Assembly: GCF_965208485.1 (NCBI RefSeq)
Contig: NZ_OZ242344.1
Location: 4,402,001 to 4,466,000, forward strand
Source of the DNA: Poriferisodalis sp965208485
GTDB lineage: Bacteria > Actinomycetota > Acidimicrobiia > Acidimicrobiales > Poriferisodalaceae
DNA length: 64,000 bases
Direction of reading: 5' to 3'
A program made the position numbers and the translations under genes. The notes under the pieces are model-generated. The model was given only the letters and a program-made list of their open reading frames with translations. It had not been told where the DNA came from and ran no database searches. Below are positions 1 to 8,255 of this stretch, in pieces; the first letter of the stretch is position 1; every line of letters starts with the position of its first letter.

Positions 1-65
1 GGCCCTCGCGGGGCAGTGTACCGACGAAGACAGGCGAGAGGCGTTCGGCAGTCGCCACCTGCGTT

Positions 66-110
66 GCTGAATATCCGCTGCTGAATAAAATTGCAAATTG
101 ATGAATAATC
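66..110 (+). promoter_or_regulatory. ARG-box-like operator region before argC
   Basis: Three TGAATA motifs lie at 68-73, 82-87 and 102-107. The middle one extends to TGAATAAAATTGCA (82-95), close to the known ARG box (TGAATAAAAATTCA-like) bound by ArgR/AhrC. The stretch is AT-rich in an otherwise GC-rich sequence and sits just before the first arg gene. ArgR is encoded in the same operon, so arginine-dependent autoregulation is inferred. Confidence 0.6.
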
Positions 111-129
111 GAGCCGAGACGGTGCTAGC

Positions 130-1251
130 ATGTTGGCTGCAATGAACGCACACACCGAATCACCCGAGAGCGCGGGCACTGCATCGGCCGAGCCGGCGCG
201 CATGGGTTCGGCGACACATGAGTCGGTGCGCATCGGCATCGTCGGTGCATCGGGCTACACCGGGGCGGAATTGCTTCGCCTGGCTGCCGGGCATCCGTCG
301 TTCGACGTCATCGCTGTTGCCGGTGACACGCAGGCCGGGGCCGCAGTACGCGACCTGTACCCGAGCCTGGCCGCCGACTACGGCGAGCTCCGCTACTGCG
401 CCTACGACCCCGAGGTCTTCATCGGCCTCGACGCGGTCTTTCTGGGGTTGCCGCACATGGCAAGCGCACCGGTCGTCGCCGATCTCTACAAGCGCGTGGG
501 CTGCGTGATCGATCTCGGATCGGATTTCCGCCTGACCGATGCGACGCACTACCCCCAGTGGTACGGCATTTCCCATCCGATGCCCGAACTGCTCGGCGAA
601 TTCCCCTACGGGCTGCCGGAACTGGGCCGTGAGGCATTGCGCGGGGCCGCGGGCATCGCCGTGCCTGGCTGCTATCCCACTGCGGCGGCGCTGGCACTTG
701 CCCCATTCGCCCGCGGCGGCCACATCTCCACCAGCGGGGTGGTCGTCGACGCGGCGTCGGGCGTCAGCGGCGCGGGCCGTGCCCCCAAACCCAATACAAC
801 GTTCTCGACCGTCGACGAGGACTTCGTGGCCTACGGCTTGCTCGATCACCGCCATACGCCCGAGATCGAGCAGGCAACCGGATGCCAGGTGCTGTTCACG
901 CCGCATCTCGTGCCGATGGTGCGCGGCATCTTGGCGACGTGCTACGCAAGGCCGCTGTCGGATTCGATGGGGGGCATGACGACCGAGGGCGCACTCGGCG
1001 TGCTGGCAGATTTCTACGCAGGCGAGCCGTTTGTGGTGGTGCATCGTGACGCCCCCCACACCAAGGCGACGCTCGGCGCCAATACGTGCCATCTCAGCGC
1101 GAGGGTAGATCCGCGCACCGGATGGCTGGTGGTGCTCAGCGCCATCGACAACTTGGTCAAGGGCGCGTCCGGCGGAGCCGTGCAGTGCGCGAATGTCGCG
1201 CTCGGCCTGCCCGAGACAGCCGGTTTGCCGACAACGGGGCTGATGCCATGA
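130..1251 (+). CDS. argC: N-acetyl-gamma-glutamyl-phosphate reductase
   Basis: Catalyses the NADPH-dependent third step of arginine synthesis, N-acetylglutamyl phosphate to the semialdehyde. The NADP-binding GASGYTG is at residues 39-45 and the catalytic cysteine is in VPGCYPT (Cys181). The protein is 373 aa from ATG 130, whereas the family is usually near 345 aa; ATG 202 would give 349 aa and may be the true start. It heads the cluster argC-argB-argD-argF-argR-argH and overlaps argB by ATGA. ARG-box-like sites lie just upstream. Confidence 0.95.
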   Translation: MLAAMNAHTESPESAGTASAEPARMGSATHESVRIGIVGASGYTGAELLRLAAGHPSFDVIAVAGDTQAGAAVRDLYPSLAADYGELRYCAYDPEVFIGLDAVFLGLPHMASAPVVADLYKRVGCVIDLGSDFRLTDATHYPQWYGISHPMPELLGEFPYGLPELGREALRGAAGIAVPGCYPTAAALALAPFARGGHISTSGVVVDAASGVSGAGRAPKPNTTFSTVDEDFVAYGLLDHRHTPEIEQATGCQVLFTPHLVPMVRGILATCYARPLSDSMGGMTTEGALGVLADFYAGEPFVVVHRDAPHTKATLGANTCHLSARVDPRTGWLVVLSAIDNLVKGASGGAVQCANVALGLPETAGLPTTGLMP

Positions 1252-2144
1252 GCGACAGGGCTCACGCCTCGGAGTTCGAGCGCGCCCGGTTCCTCGTCGA
1301 GATGCTGCCGTACATCAGCCGTTGGCGAGGAAAGTTGATGGTCATCAAGTTCGGCGGCAACGCCATGGTCGACACGACGTTGACCGACGGCTTCGCCGCG
1401 GACATGGTGCTGCTGCGTCAGATCGGCCTCGCCCCGGTTGTCGTGCACGGCGGCGGACCGCAGATCGGCGATCTCATGGCCCGTTTGGGCAAGACGTCGG
1501 AGTTCCGCGACGGGTTGAGGGTCACCGACGCGGAGACGCTCGACATCGCGCGCATGGTCTTGGTGGGCAAGGTCAACCGGGACATCGTCGGGGCCATCAA
1601 TGTGCACGGTCCGATGGCCGTGGGGATCTCCGGCGAGGACGGCAGGGTCATCACCGCGACGGCGCGCAACCCCGACCTCGGCTTCGTCGGCGAGGTCACC
1701 GACGTGAACACCGATCTGCTGGAGCGACTGCTGGCCGAAGGGTTGATCCCGGTCATCTCGACGATCGGGGCCGACGCGAAAGGGCAGGCTTACAACATCA
1801 ACTCCGACACCGTGGCAGGTGCCGTGGCTGCGGCGCTCGAGGCCGAGAAGGTGGTGTATCTCACCGATGTCGCCGGCCTTCTGGAAGATGTCGACCGACC
1901 GGAATCGCTGATCAGTCGCACCACAGCCGGCTCGCTGGCCGCGCGCTTGGCGAGCGGGAAGATCGCCGGCGGGATGATCCCCAAGATCGAGGCGTGCATC
2001 AGCGCCGTTCGCAACGGAGTCAACAGCGCCCATCTGCTCGACGGCCGCGTGCCGCACGTGGTGCTCGTCGAGCTGTTCACCGACGCAGGCGTCGGCACGA
2101 TGATCACCGACGACCGACCGACCGAAAGGTTCACTGCGTCATGA
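1248..2144 (+). CDS. argB: acetylglutamate kinase
   Basis: Phosphorylates N-acetylglutamate, the second and often feedback-controlled step of arginine synthesis. The 298-aa product has the amino acid kinase features VIKFGGNAM near the N-terminus and HGGGPQI for the phosphate/glycine-rich loop. The start at 1248 gives a normal family length and overlaps the argC stop as ATGA, so translational coupling is likely. The argJ gene that separates argC and argB in many actinobacteria is absent. Confidence 0.95.
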   Translation: MSDRAHASEFERARFLVEMLPYISRWRGKLMVIKFGGNAMVDTTLTDGFAADMVLLRQIGLAPVVVHGGGPQIGDLMARLGKTSEFRDGLRVTDAETLDIARMVLVGKVNRDIVGAINVHGPMAVGISGEDGRVITATARNPDLGFVGEVTDVNTDLLERLLAEGLIPVISTIGADAKGQAYNINSDTVAGAVAAALEAEKVVYLTDVAGLLEDVDRPESLISRTTAGSLAARLASGKIAGGMIPKIEACISAVRNGVNSAHLLDGRVPHVVLVELFTDAGVGTMITDDRPTERFTAS

Positions 2145-3394
2145 CCGAAGCACGACCCCAAGCGGCGCACGCCGCTGCGATGGGCGGCGAAACGCTGGAG
2201 CACTGCCCGCTCATGCCGACCTATGGCCCCCCGCCGGTGCAATTCGTGCGCGGCAGCGGCTGCGAGCTGTATGACCGCGACGGCAAGCGCTACCTGGACT
2301 TCCTTGCGGGCCTGGCAGTGACCTCGCTCGGCCACTCCCATCCGGCCGTCGCCGACGCGCTCAGCGAGCAGGCGCGCACGCTGCTGCACGTGTCGAACCT
2401 CTTCGGCACCGAACCGCAGGTCGAGGTGGCCCAGACCATCGACCGGCTGCAGGGCGGCGGCGGGCAGGTGTTCTTCTGCAACAGCGGCGCCGAGTCCCTG
2501 GAGGGAGCAATCAAGCTGGCTCGCAAGTACGGCGGGCGCGGCCGCCATGTGGTGGTGAGCGCATTGCGCTCATTTCACGGGCGCACGCTGGCGACGCTGC
2601 ACGCCACCGGCCAGCCCGAGAAGCACGAGACGTTCCAGCCGTTGCCCGAGGGATTCCGCCACGTGCCCTATGACGACGCGGAGGCCCTGGAGGCCGCGCT
2701 GGACCCGAGCTGCTGCGCCGTGCTGCTCGAAGTCGTGCAGGGCGAAGGAGGGGTGAATGTCGCCAGCGGCGATTACCTGCACCGCGTCCGGGAGATCTGC
2801 GATGAGCGCGACATGACGTTCATCGTCGACGAAGTGCAGACGGGTCTGGCCCGTACCGGGGAGTGGTTTGCCTGGCACCACCACTTCGACCCAACCGGAG
2901 GGCCCACCGGGGCGGCTCGGCCCGACATCGTGACCATGGCCAAGGCACTGGGCAACGGAGTGCCGATCGGTGCGGTCTGGGCGCGTCGAGAGGTAGCCGC
3001 AGCGTTCCAGCCGGGCGATCACGCCACCACGTTCGGAGGTCAGCCCCTGGCGGCGAGCGCTGCGCGTGCCGTGCTGCGCTCGATGGAGGCCATCGATGCG
3101 CGCGCGCTGGCGACCGCCCGCGGCGAAGAACTGGCGGGCAAGCTGATGGGCGTCCCGGGCGTCGTCGACACGCGCGGCCTCGGTCTGCTCATCGCAGCCG
3201 ATCTCGACACCGATGCAATCGGGCGCAGCGGCCCTGAGGTGGCCGCCGCGTGCCTGGAGGCCGGCCTGGTCGTCAACGGCATCTCGCCGACGGCCGTGCG
3301 CTTCGCGCCGCCCCTGGTGGTGTCCAGCGAGCAGATCGACGAAGGGTTGGCCATCTTCGCCAAGGTGCTCGCCGGCAAGGGCGGACCCAGCTGA
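2141..3394 (+). CDS. argD: acetylornithine aminotransferase
   Basis: PLP-dependent class III aminotransferase that converts N-acetylglutamate semialdehyde to N-acetylornithine. It is 417 aa. Visible motifs are NSGAESLEGAIKLAR near the middle of the N-terminal half, FIVDEVQTG for the cofactor aspartate, and MAKALGNG with the probable PLP lysine at residue 268. ATGA overlap with argB and a one-base overlap with argF show tight operon coupling. Confidence 0.95.
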   Translation: MTEARPQAAHAAAMGGETLEHCPLMPTYGPPPVQFVRGSGCELYDRDGKRYLDFLAGLAVTSLGHSHPAVADALSEQARTLLHVSNLFGTEPQVEVAQTIDRLQGGGGQVFFCNSGAESLEGAIKLARKYGGRGRHVVVSALRSFHGRTLATLHATGQPEKHETFQPLPEGFRHVPYDDAEALEAALDPSCCAVLLEVVQGEGGVNVASGDYLHRVREICDERDMTFIVDEVQTGLARTGEWFAWHHHFDPTGGPTGAARPDIVTMAKALGNGVPIGAVWARREVAAAFQPGDHATTFGGQPLAASAARAVLRSMEAIDARALATARGEELAGKLMGVPGVVDTRGLGLLIAADLDTDAIGRSGPEVAAACLEAGLVVNGISPTAVRFAPPLVVSSEQIDEGLAIFAKVLAGKGGPS

Positions 3395-4332
3395 TGCGCC
3401 ACTTCCTGGAAGTCGACGATCTGTCTGCTGACGAGCTCCGATGGGTGCTCGACGTCTCGTCGGGCGCGCCGGAGGCTGCGCCGCCGGCCCTGGCTGGCAG
3501 CGGCGTCGCCCTGGTCTTCGAGAAGTCGTCGAACCGCACTCGCAACTCGATGGAGATGGCGGTCCGCCAGCTCGGCGGGCATCCGGTCTACATCCGCCCC
3601 GAAGAGGTGGGCATGGACGTGCGCGAGACGGCGGAGGACATCGCGCGAACGCTCGCCTGCTTTCACGACGTCATCGCAGCGCGCGTCTTTCGGCACAGCC
3701 ACCTCGAGCGCATGGCGGCCTGCGAGGTGGCACCGGTCATCAATCTGCTTTCCGACGACGCGCACCCCTGCCAGGCCGTGGCAGACCTGCTCACTGTCTC
3801 GCAGTGCATCGGTTTGGATCGCGCGCAGCGGGTTGCGTTCGTCGGCGACGCCAACAACATGTGGCGATCACTGGCCATCGGCTGCGCGATGGTCGGCATC
3901 GAGAGCTCGCTGGCGGTGCCGGACGGCTACGGCCCGTCTGGGGCAACGCTGGACCGCATCGCGTCGCGCGGCGGGTGCACGGTCACCGACGACCCCGCGG
4001 CGGCCGTCGCGGGCGCCGACGTGGTCTATACCGACGTGTGGACCTCGATGGGCCAGGAGGACGAGCAGGCCGAGCGACTGGCTGCGTTCGGTCCGTACCA
4101 GGTGACGCCAGAACTGATGTCGCTGGCAGCCCCCGGTGCGATCTTCCTGCATTGCCTGCCAGCGCGTCGGGGCGAAGAGGTGGCTGCAGAAGTGATCGAC
4201 GGGCCGGCCAGCCGCGTCTGGCAGCAGGCCCGCAATCGCATGCACGCTGCGAGGGGCCTGCTCGCGTTCTTGGCAGGCCCGGCGCTGCATGGTGCAGCGT
4301 CAGCAAGCCCAGCGCAGGGAGCGGGGCCGTGA
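3394..4332 (+). CDS. argF: ornithine carbamoyltransferase
   Basis: Joins ornithine and carbamoyl phosphate to make citrulline. It is 312 aa, normal for the family. The carbamoyl-phosphate loop reads FEKSSNRTR instead of the usual FEKPSTRTR, the HPCQ motif is intact, and FLHCLPA near residue 250 is the ornithine-side motif. The Ala/Ser/Pro-rich tail after residue 295 is extra. Start codon and argD stop share one base. Confidence 0.95.
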   Translation: MRHFLEVDDLSADELRWVLDVSSGAPEAAPPALAGSGVALVFEKSSNRTRNSMEMAVRQLGGHPVYIRPEEVGMDVRETAEDIARTLACFHDVIAARVFRHSHLERMAACEVAPVINLLSDDAHPCQAVADLLTVSQCIGLDRAQRVAFVGDANNMWRSLAIGCAMVGIESSLAVPDGYGPSGATLDRIASRGGCTVTDDPAAAVAGADVVYTDVWTSMGQEDEQAERLAAFGPYQVTPELMSLAAPGAIFLHCLPARRGEEVAAEVIDGPASRVWQQARNRMHAARGLLAFLAGPALHGAASASPAQGAGP

Positions 4333-4790
4333 CCACCAAGGCACAGCGCCAGCACCTCATCTGCGAGCTGCTTGCCAGCCGCGAGATCGGCAGCCAGGCG
4401 CAACTGGTCGCTCTGCTCGCCGATCACTCGGTGGACGTCAGCCAGGCCACGGTCAACCGTGATCTCGACGAGTTGGGCGTCGCCAAGATGCGCACCGCAG
4501 GCCGCACGGCCTACGCGGTGCCCGAGACCGACGCGCCCGAGACCCTGCCCACCAACACCCTCAGGCGCGTGTTCGGCGACTGGGTGCTGGACGTGCAGTC
4601 CTCGCAGAACATCGTGGTGCTGCGCACTCCACCCGGCTCCGCCCACGTGGTGGCCGCGGCCATCGATCGCAGCAATCTTGACGGCGTGGTCGGCACCGTG
4701 GCCGGGGATGACACGCTGCTGGTCGTGGCCGCCGAGAACCCCGGCGGGACTGCGGTTGCCGACTATTGCCGCGAACTGGCCGATCTGTGA
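4329..4790 (+). CDS. argR: arginine repressor
   Basis: Transcriptional regulator that binds ARG boxes as an arginine-bound hexamer. It is 153 aa from GTG 4329, which overlaps the argF stop as GTGA. The N-terminal winged helix (about residues 1-75, with SQATVNRDL as recognition helix region) is followed by the C-terminal oligomerisation/arginine-binding domain with GTVAGDDTLLVV. Its place inside the operon and the ARG-box-like sites at 66-110 fit autoregulation. Confidence 0.95.
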   Translation: MTTKAQRQHLICELLASREIGSQAQLVALLADHSVDVSQATVNRDLDELGVAKMRTAGRTAYAVPETDAPETLPTNTLRRVFGDWVLDVQSSQNIVVLRTPPGSAHVVAAAIDRSNLDGVVGTVAGDDTLLVVAAENPGGTAVADYCRELADL

Positions 4791-4810
4791 ACGTCTGAAC
4801 GGCTGAGACG

Positions 4811-6271
4811 ATGTCTGATGACGACGCCCAACACCCCGCCGGATCGGACATCGCCGCCGGCGGAACGTCCCCCCCGGGCACAGCCACGCTGTGGCACGGA
4901 CGCTTCGCAACCGGGCCGGCGGAGGCGCTCTCGGCGCTGAGCGACTCGCTGCCGTTCGATCGGCGCATGTTCGCCGAGGACATCGCTGCGTCGCGCGCTC
5001 ACACCAGGATGCTGTGCGATGTCGGTCTGTTGAGCGTCGACGAGCGCGACGGCATTGTCGAGGCGCTCGCGCAGGTGGAGGCCGAAATCGCCGGGGGCAG
5101 CATGGCGTGGGCTCCGACCGACGAGGACATCCACACCGCCGTGGAGCGTCGCGCCACGGAGCTCTGTGCGGCAGCAGCCAAGATGCATACCGGCCGCAGC
5201 CGGAACGATCAGGTGGTGACCGACCTGCGCCTGTGGACACGCGTCGCCATCGACGAGGTCACGGGGTCGATACATGGCCTCGCTTGCACCTTGGCCGAAC
5301 GCGCTCGCGAGGCCCATTCCGCAGACCTGCGGCTGCCGGGCTACACGCATCTGCAGCAGGCACAGCCGGTAGGTCTCGCGCATCATCTGGCTGCCCATGG
5401 GTGGGCGCTGCTGCGCGACCTCCAGCGTCTCAGCGAAGCCAGGCGACGCACCGATGTGTCTCCGCTGGGCGCCGGAGCCCTGGCGGGTTCCTCGCTGCCG
5501 CTCGACCCGGCCCTCACTGCGGCAGAGCTCGGTTTCGGCGCTGTCTTTGAGAACTCGCTCGATGCTGTCAGCGACCGCGATTTTGTCGCCGACACGCTGC
5601 ATGGATTGGCGATGACGGGCGTGCACCTGTCACGCCTCGGCGAGGAAATCGTCCTGTGGTCGAGCGCGGAATTCGGGTTCGTCGAGCTCGACGACGCCTT
5701 CGCCACCGGTTCGTCGATGATGCCGCAGAAGAAGAACCCGGACGCCGCGGAACTGGCCCGGGCCAAGGCGGGCCGACTGGTAGGACATCTGGCCGGGTTC
5801 CTGACGACGCTCAAGGGCCTCCCGCTCGCTTACAACAAGGACCTGCAGGAGGACAAGGAACCGCTGTTCGACGCAGTCGACACGGTCCGCCTCACGGTGA
5901 TGGCGCTTGACGGCCTGCTGCGCACGGTCGGCTTCAACGCCGACGCGATGTCCCGCGGCGCAGACGATCCGTTCGCAGCAGCTACCGATGTGGCCGAATG
6001 GCTCGTGGCCAACGGGATGCCGTTTCGCGACGCGCACGCTCTGGTGGCGGCGCTCGTACGCGATGCGCTCGATGGCCCGGACCCCGATACGCGCGCCAAT
6101 CGCCTGATCGAGCTGGTGTCCGGCCATCCGGACCTAGGGCCGTCGGCGGCGCAACGGCTTGTGCCTCCGGGCGCGTACCGTGCTCGCACCACGCCCGGTT
6201 CGGGCGGTCCCGACGCCGTGTCTGTGCAGTTGGATCGCCTCGACGCCGCGCTTGCCGCGGCAAGCGGTTGA
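4811..6271 (+). CDS. argH: argininosuccinate lyase
   Basis: Cleaves argininosuccinate to arginine and fumarate, the last step of the pathway. It is 486 aa; the fumarase/ASL signature GSSMMPQKKNPD lies near residue 300 and HTGRSRNDQV near residue 125. It starts 20 nt after argR. The partner argininosuccinate synthase (argG), usually between argR and argH in actinobacteria, is missing here and must be elsewhere if the pathway is complete. Confidence 0.95.
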   Translation: MSDDDAQHPAGSDIAAGGTSPPGTATLWHGRFATGPAEALSALSDSLPFDRRMFAEDIAASRAHTRMLCDVGLLSVDERDGIVEALAQVEAEIAGGSMAWAPTDEDIHTAVERRATELCAAAAKMHTGRSRNDQVVTDLRLWTRVAIDEVTGSIHGLACTLAERAREAHSADLRLPGYTHLQQAQPVGLAHHLAAHGWALLRDLQRLSEARRRTDVSPLGAGALAGSSLPLDPALTAAELGFGAVFENSLDAVSDRDFVADTLHGLAMTGVHLSRLGEEIVLWSSAEFGFVELDDAFATGSSMMPQKKNPDAAELARAKAGRLVGHLAGFLTTLKGLPLAYNKDLQEDKEPLFDAVDTVRLTVMALDGLLRTVGFNADAMSRGADDPFAAATDVAEWLVANGMPFRDAHALVAALVRDALDGPDPDTRANRLIELVSGHPDLGPSAAQRLVPPGAYRARTTPGSGGPDAVSVQLDRLDAALAAASG

Positions 6272-6278
6272 TGAAGCA

Positions 6279-6911
6279 GTGGCTGACGGCCCGTCGCTGA
6301 CCGACGTGGCAGCCCTCGCGCTCGAGCCGGACTTTTACGAGCGCCCCGCAACCGAGGTCGCCCCGGACTTGGTCGGCAAGCTGCTGGTGCGCGACGACGG
6401 ATGCGATCATGTCACAGCGCGAGCCGGACGCATCGTCGAGGTTGAGGCCTACAGCAGCGACGGCGATCCCGCTGCGCACTCTCGCAACGGTCCGACAGCC
6501 CGCAACGCCACCATGTTCGGCCCGCCGGGGCGTCTGTACGTGTACCTGATCTACGGCTTGCACTGGTGCGCCAACGCAGTCTGTGCACCAGCGGGAACCG
6601 GCGACGCTGTGCTGCTGCGAGCGGTGGAACCCGTTCAGGGGTCCGAGATCATGACGGCCTGCCGGAGCTCAGCCGGCCGGCCCGTTGCCTTCACCGAACT
6701 CTGCTCGGGTCCCGCCAAGCTCACCCAGGCGTTCGGCATCGACGGATCGCACGACGGCTGTGACCTCACCTCGAATGGTGGCCTGAGCATCTGCGACGAC
6801 GGCTGGTCTCCGGCTTGCCTGGCGAGGTCACCGCGTATCGGGATCAGCCGTGGCACCGACCTGCCGTGGCGCTGGTACATCCCTGCGAGCCCGCATGCGA
6901 GTGCGCCGTGA
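6279..6911 (+). CDS. mpg: 3-methyladenine DNA glycosylase (AAG/MPG type)
   Basis: Base-excision repair glycosylase that removes alkylated purines. From GTG 6279 it is 210 aa, close to the usual 200. Family features visible are LVGKLLVR near the N-terminus, GRIVEVEAY, AHSRNGPTARNATMFGPPG, YLIYGLHWCANAV and SGPAKLTQAFGI. The start is uncertain (GTG 6279 or GTG 6306). It begins right after argH and overlaps the next gene by GTGA. The argH-mpg-tyrS neighbourhood matches actinobacterial order. Confidence 0.9.
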   Translation: MADGPSLTDVAALALEPDFYERPATEVAPDLVGKLLVRDDGCDHVTARAGRIVEVEAYSSDGDPAAHSRNGPTARNATMFGPPGRLYVYLIYGLHWCANAVCAPAGTGDAVLLRAVEPVQGSEIMTACRSSAGRPVAFTELCSGPAKLTQAFGIDGSHDGCDLTSNGGLSICDDGWSPACLARSPRIGISRGTDLPWRWYIPASPHASAP

Positions 6912-7600
6912 CCGGCGCCGGCCACGAGTACGCCGCCCGCAGGGGGAGTCCCCCGAGGCCTCGCTGGCAGGCCGCTGCGGCCGTGGAGCCGCGACCCGTC
7001 CCCTCTGATGAGCCGAGCGGCCTCGCCGAGGCAGTCGAGACGGTCAAGCGATTCACCCCAAGAGACCGCATTCAGGCTCAGCACCGGCGCAGGCTGCTCG
7101 CCTTCGCGGCGCGCCACCCTGACGCACTGCATCGCTCTTGCGAGACCGGCCATCTGACGGCCTCCGCGTGGGTGGTCAATCACGACGCAACCCGCGGCCT
7201 CGTGCTCTTGCATGCCAAGATCGGCCGCTGGCTGCAGCCGGGCGGCCACGCTGACGGCGAGCCGACGCTGTGGGGAGTGGCGCTGCGCGAGGCGACAGAG
7301 GAGATCGGCATCGGGGGCTTGGAGGTCTGGACCGAGCCCATCGACGTCGACGTGCACCTCTTCGTCAATCGCCGCGACAGAGAGCCCTCTCACCTGCACT
7401 TTGACGTCCGTTATGTGGTCCGAAGCCCGCCGGGCGCCTCCCCGCTGGGAAATCACGAGTCGGACGCGCTGCGGTGGATTTCGTCCGATCAGCTCACCGA
7501 TGCAGATCTGGGCCTCGATGCCAGCACTCGCCGGCTGGCTCGCTACGGATTCAGCGTCGCTCGTGCCGTCCATCGTTCAAACCGGCCGGCAAACGGCTGA
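6908..7600 (+). CDS. Nudix hydrolase family protein
   Basis: Probable pyrophosphohydrolase for a nucleoside-diphosphate-linked substrate; the substrate cannot be told. The Nudix-box core REATEEIGI follows GGHADGEP in the middle of the 230-aa product. The first 70 residues are low complexity and poorly conserved looking. GTG 6908 overlaps the mpg stop (GTGA), which decides the start and implies coupling with the repair gene. Confidence 0.85.
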   Translation: MTGAGHEYAARRGSPPRPRWQAAAAVEPRPVPSDEPSGLAEAVETVKRFTPRDRIQAQHRRRLLAFAARHPDALHRSCETGHLTASAWVVNHDATRGLVLLHAKIGRWLQPGGHADGEPTLWGVALREATEEIGIGGLEVWTEPIDVDVHLFVNRRDREPSHLHFDVRYVVRSPPGASPLGNHESDALRWISSDQLTDADLGLDASTRRLARYGFSVARAVHRSNRPANG

Positions 7601-7639
7601 GCGTCTGCCTTGCAGGACCACGCGCACCTGGGGTGCGCG

Positions 7640-7654
7640 TACGGTGAGCTTGTG
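7640..7654 (+). promoter_or_regulatory. leaderless -10 box
   Basis: TACGGT at 7640-7645 stands 6 nt before GTG 7652, the spacing expected when transcription begins at the start codon. It supports GTG 7652 over the upstream TTG 7610. Confidence 0.4.
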
Positions 7655-7900
7655 CGCGCCGTAGTGGGGCTGGTCGAAGACATCGTCTTGGGCTTGTGCG
7701 GCCTCGTTGCGGGCTGGATTGTCGTGTCCTACGTCCCCGGCACGGTGCTGCCGGTCATTGCAGCGACTGTCGTGCTGGCCGTGGGCGGTCGCCTGCTGTT
7801 CAACGGCGCGATCTGGACCGCCGGCATCGGACTCGTCGTCGCCGGAGCGGCGGGCGCGGGGGTGTACGTCGCCGACCTGGTGAGCTCACTGGGAACCTGA
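7652..7900 (+). CDS. small membrane protein of unknown function
   Basis: I do not recognise the family. The 82-aa product from GTG 7652 is almost entirely hydrophobic and contains about three membrane segments (roughly residues 7-25, 28-46 and 50-72). A TANNNT box 6 nt upstream suggests a leaderless message. It lies between the Nudix gene and another small membrane protein. Confidence 0.55.
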   Translation: MRAVVGLVEDIVLGLCGLVAGWIVVSYVPGTVLPVIAATVVLAVGGRLLFNGAIWTAGIGLVVAGAAGAGVYVADLVSSLGT

Positions 7901-7952
7901 CGCTGCGCTGGGGGCGGCCCCACCCGCCGGTGCTCGACGTCGAGGTCACCAC

Positions 7953-7967
7953 TAGCGTGGCGCAGTG
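7953..7967 (+). promoter_or_regulatory. leaderless -10 box
   Basis: TAGCGT at 7953-7958 lies 6 nt before GTG 7965. The same hexamer recurs before several other genes in this window. Confidence 0.45.
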
Positions 7968-8255
7968 AGCTTGGGCACGCTGCTGGTCGCCGCGGCAGCG
8001 ACGGCTGCGGCGATCATGGCCGCGGGTATCGTCGATGTCATCCGGCTCGGCCGCGAACGATTTGCCAAGGTCGGCAAGCGCCGCTATCACTGGGTGCTGA
8101 TGATCATCTTGTTCGGGCCGTTGACCGTGCTCCTCTATGCGGGTGCCGTGCGGCCGCAGCTCATGCATCCCGAGCGATATGCCGACGAGGCAGCGGGCTC
8201 TGCGGCTGCTCCCGTGCTGCGACGGGATCCAGAGGTCGGGGCAACCAGAGTCTGA
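7965..8255 (+). CDS. small membrane protein preceding an ABC transporter
   Basis: The 96-aa product has an N-terminal membrane segment (about 3-25) and a second one around 45-65 (HWVLMIILFGPLTVLLYAG). The second resembles the short two-helix PLDc_N type membrane module, but this is only a resemblance. Its stop overlaps the ATG of the ABC ATPase, so it may belong to the transporter operon. Confidence 0.6.
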   Translation: MSLGTLLVAAAATAAAIMAAGIVDVIRLGRERFAKVGKRRYHWVLMIILFGPLTVLLYAGAVRPQLMHPERYADEAAGSAAAPVLRRDPEVGATRV

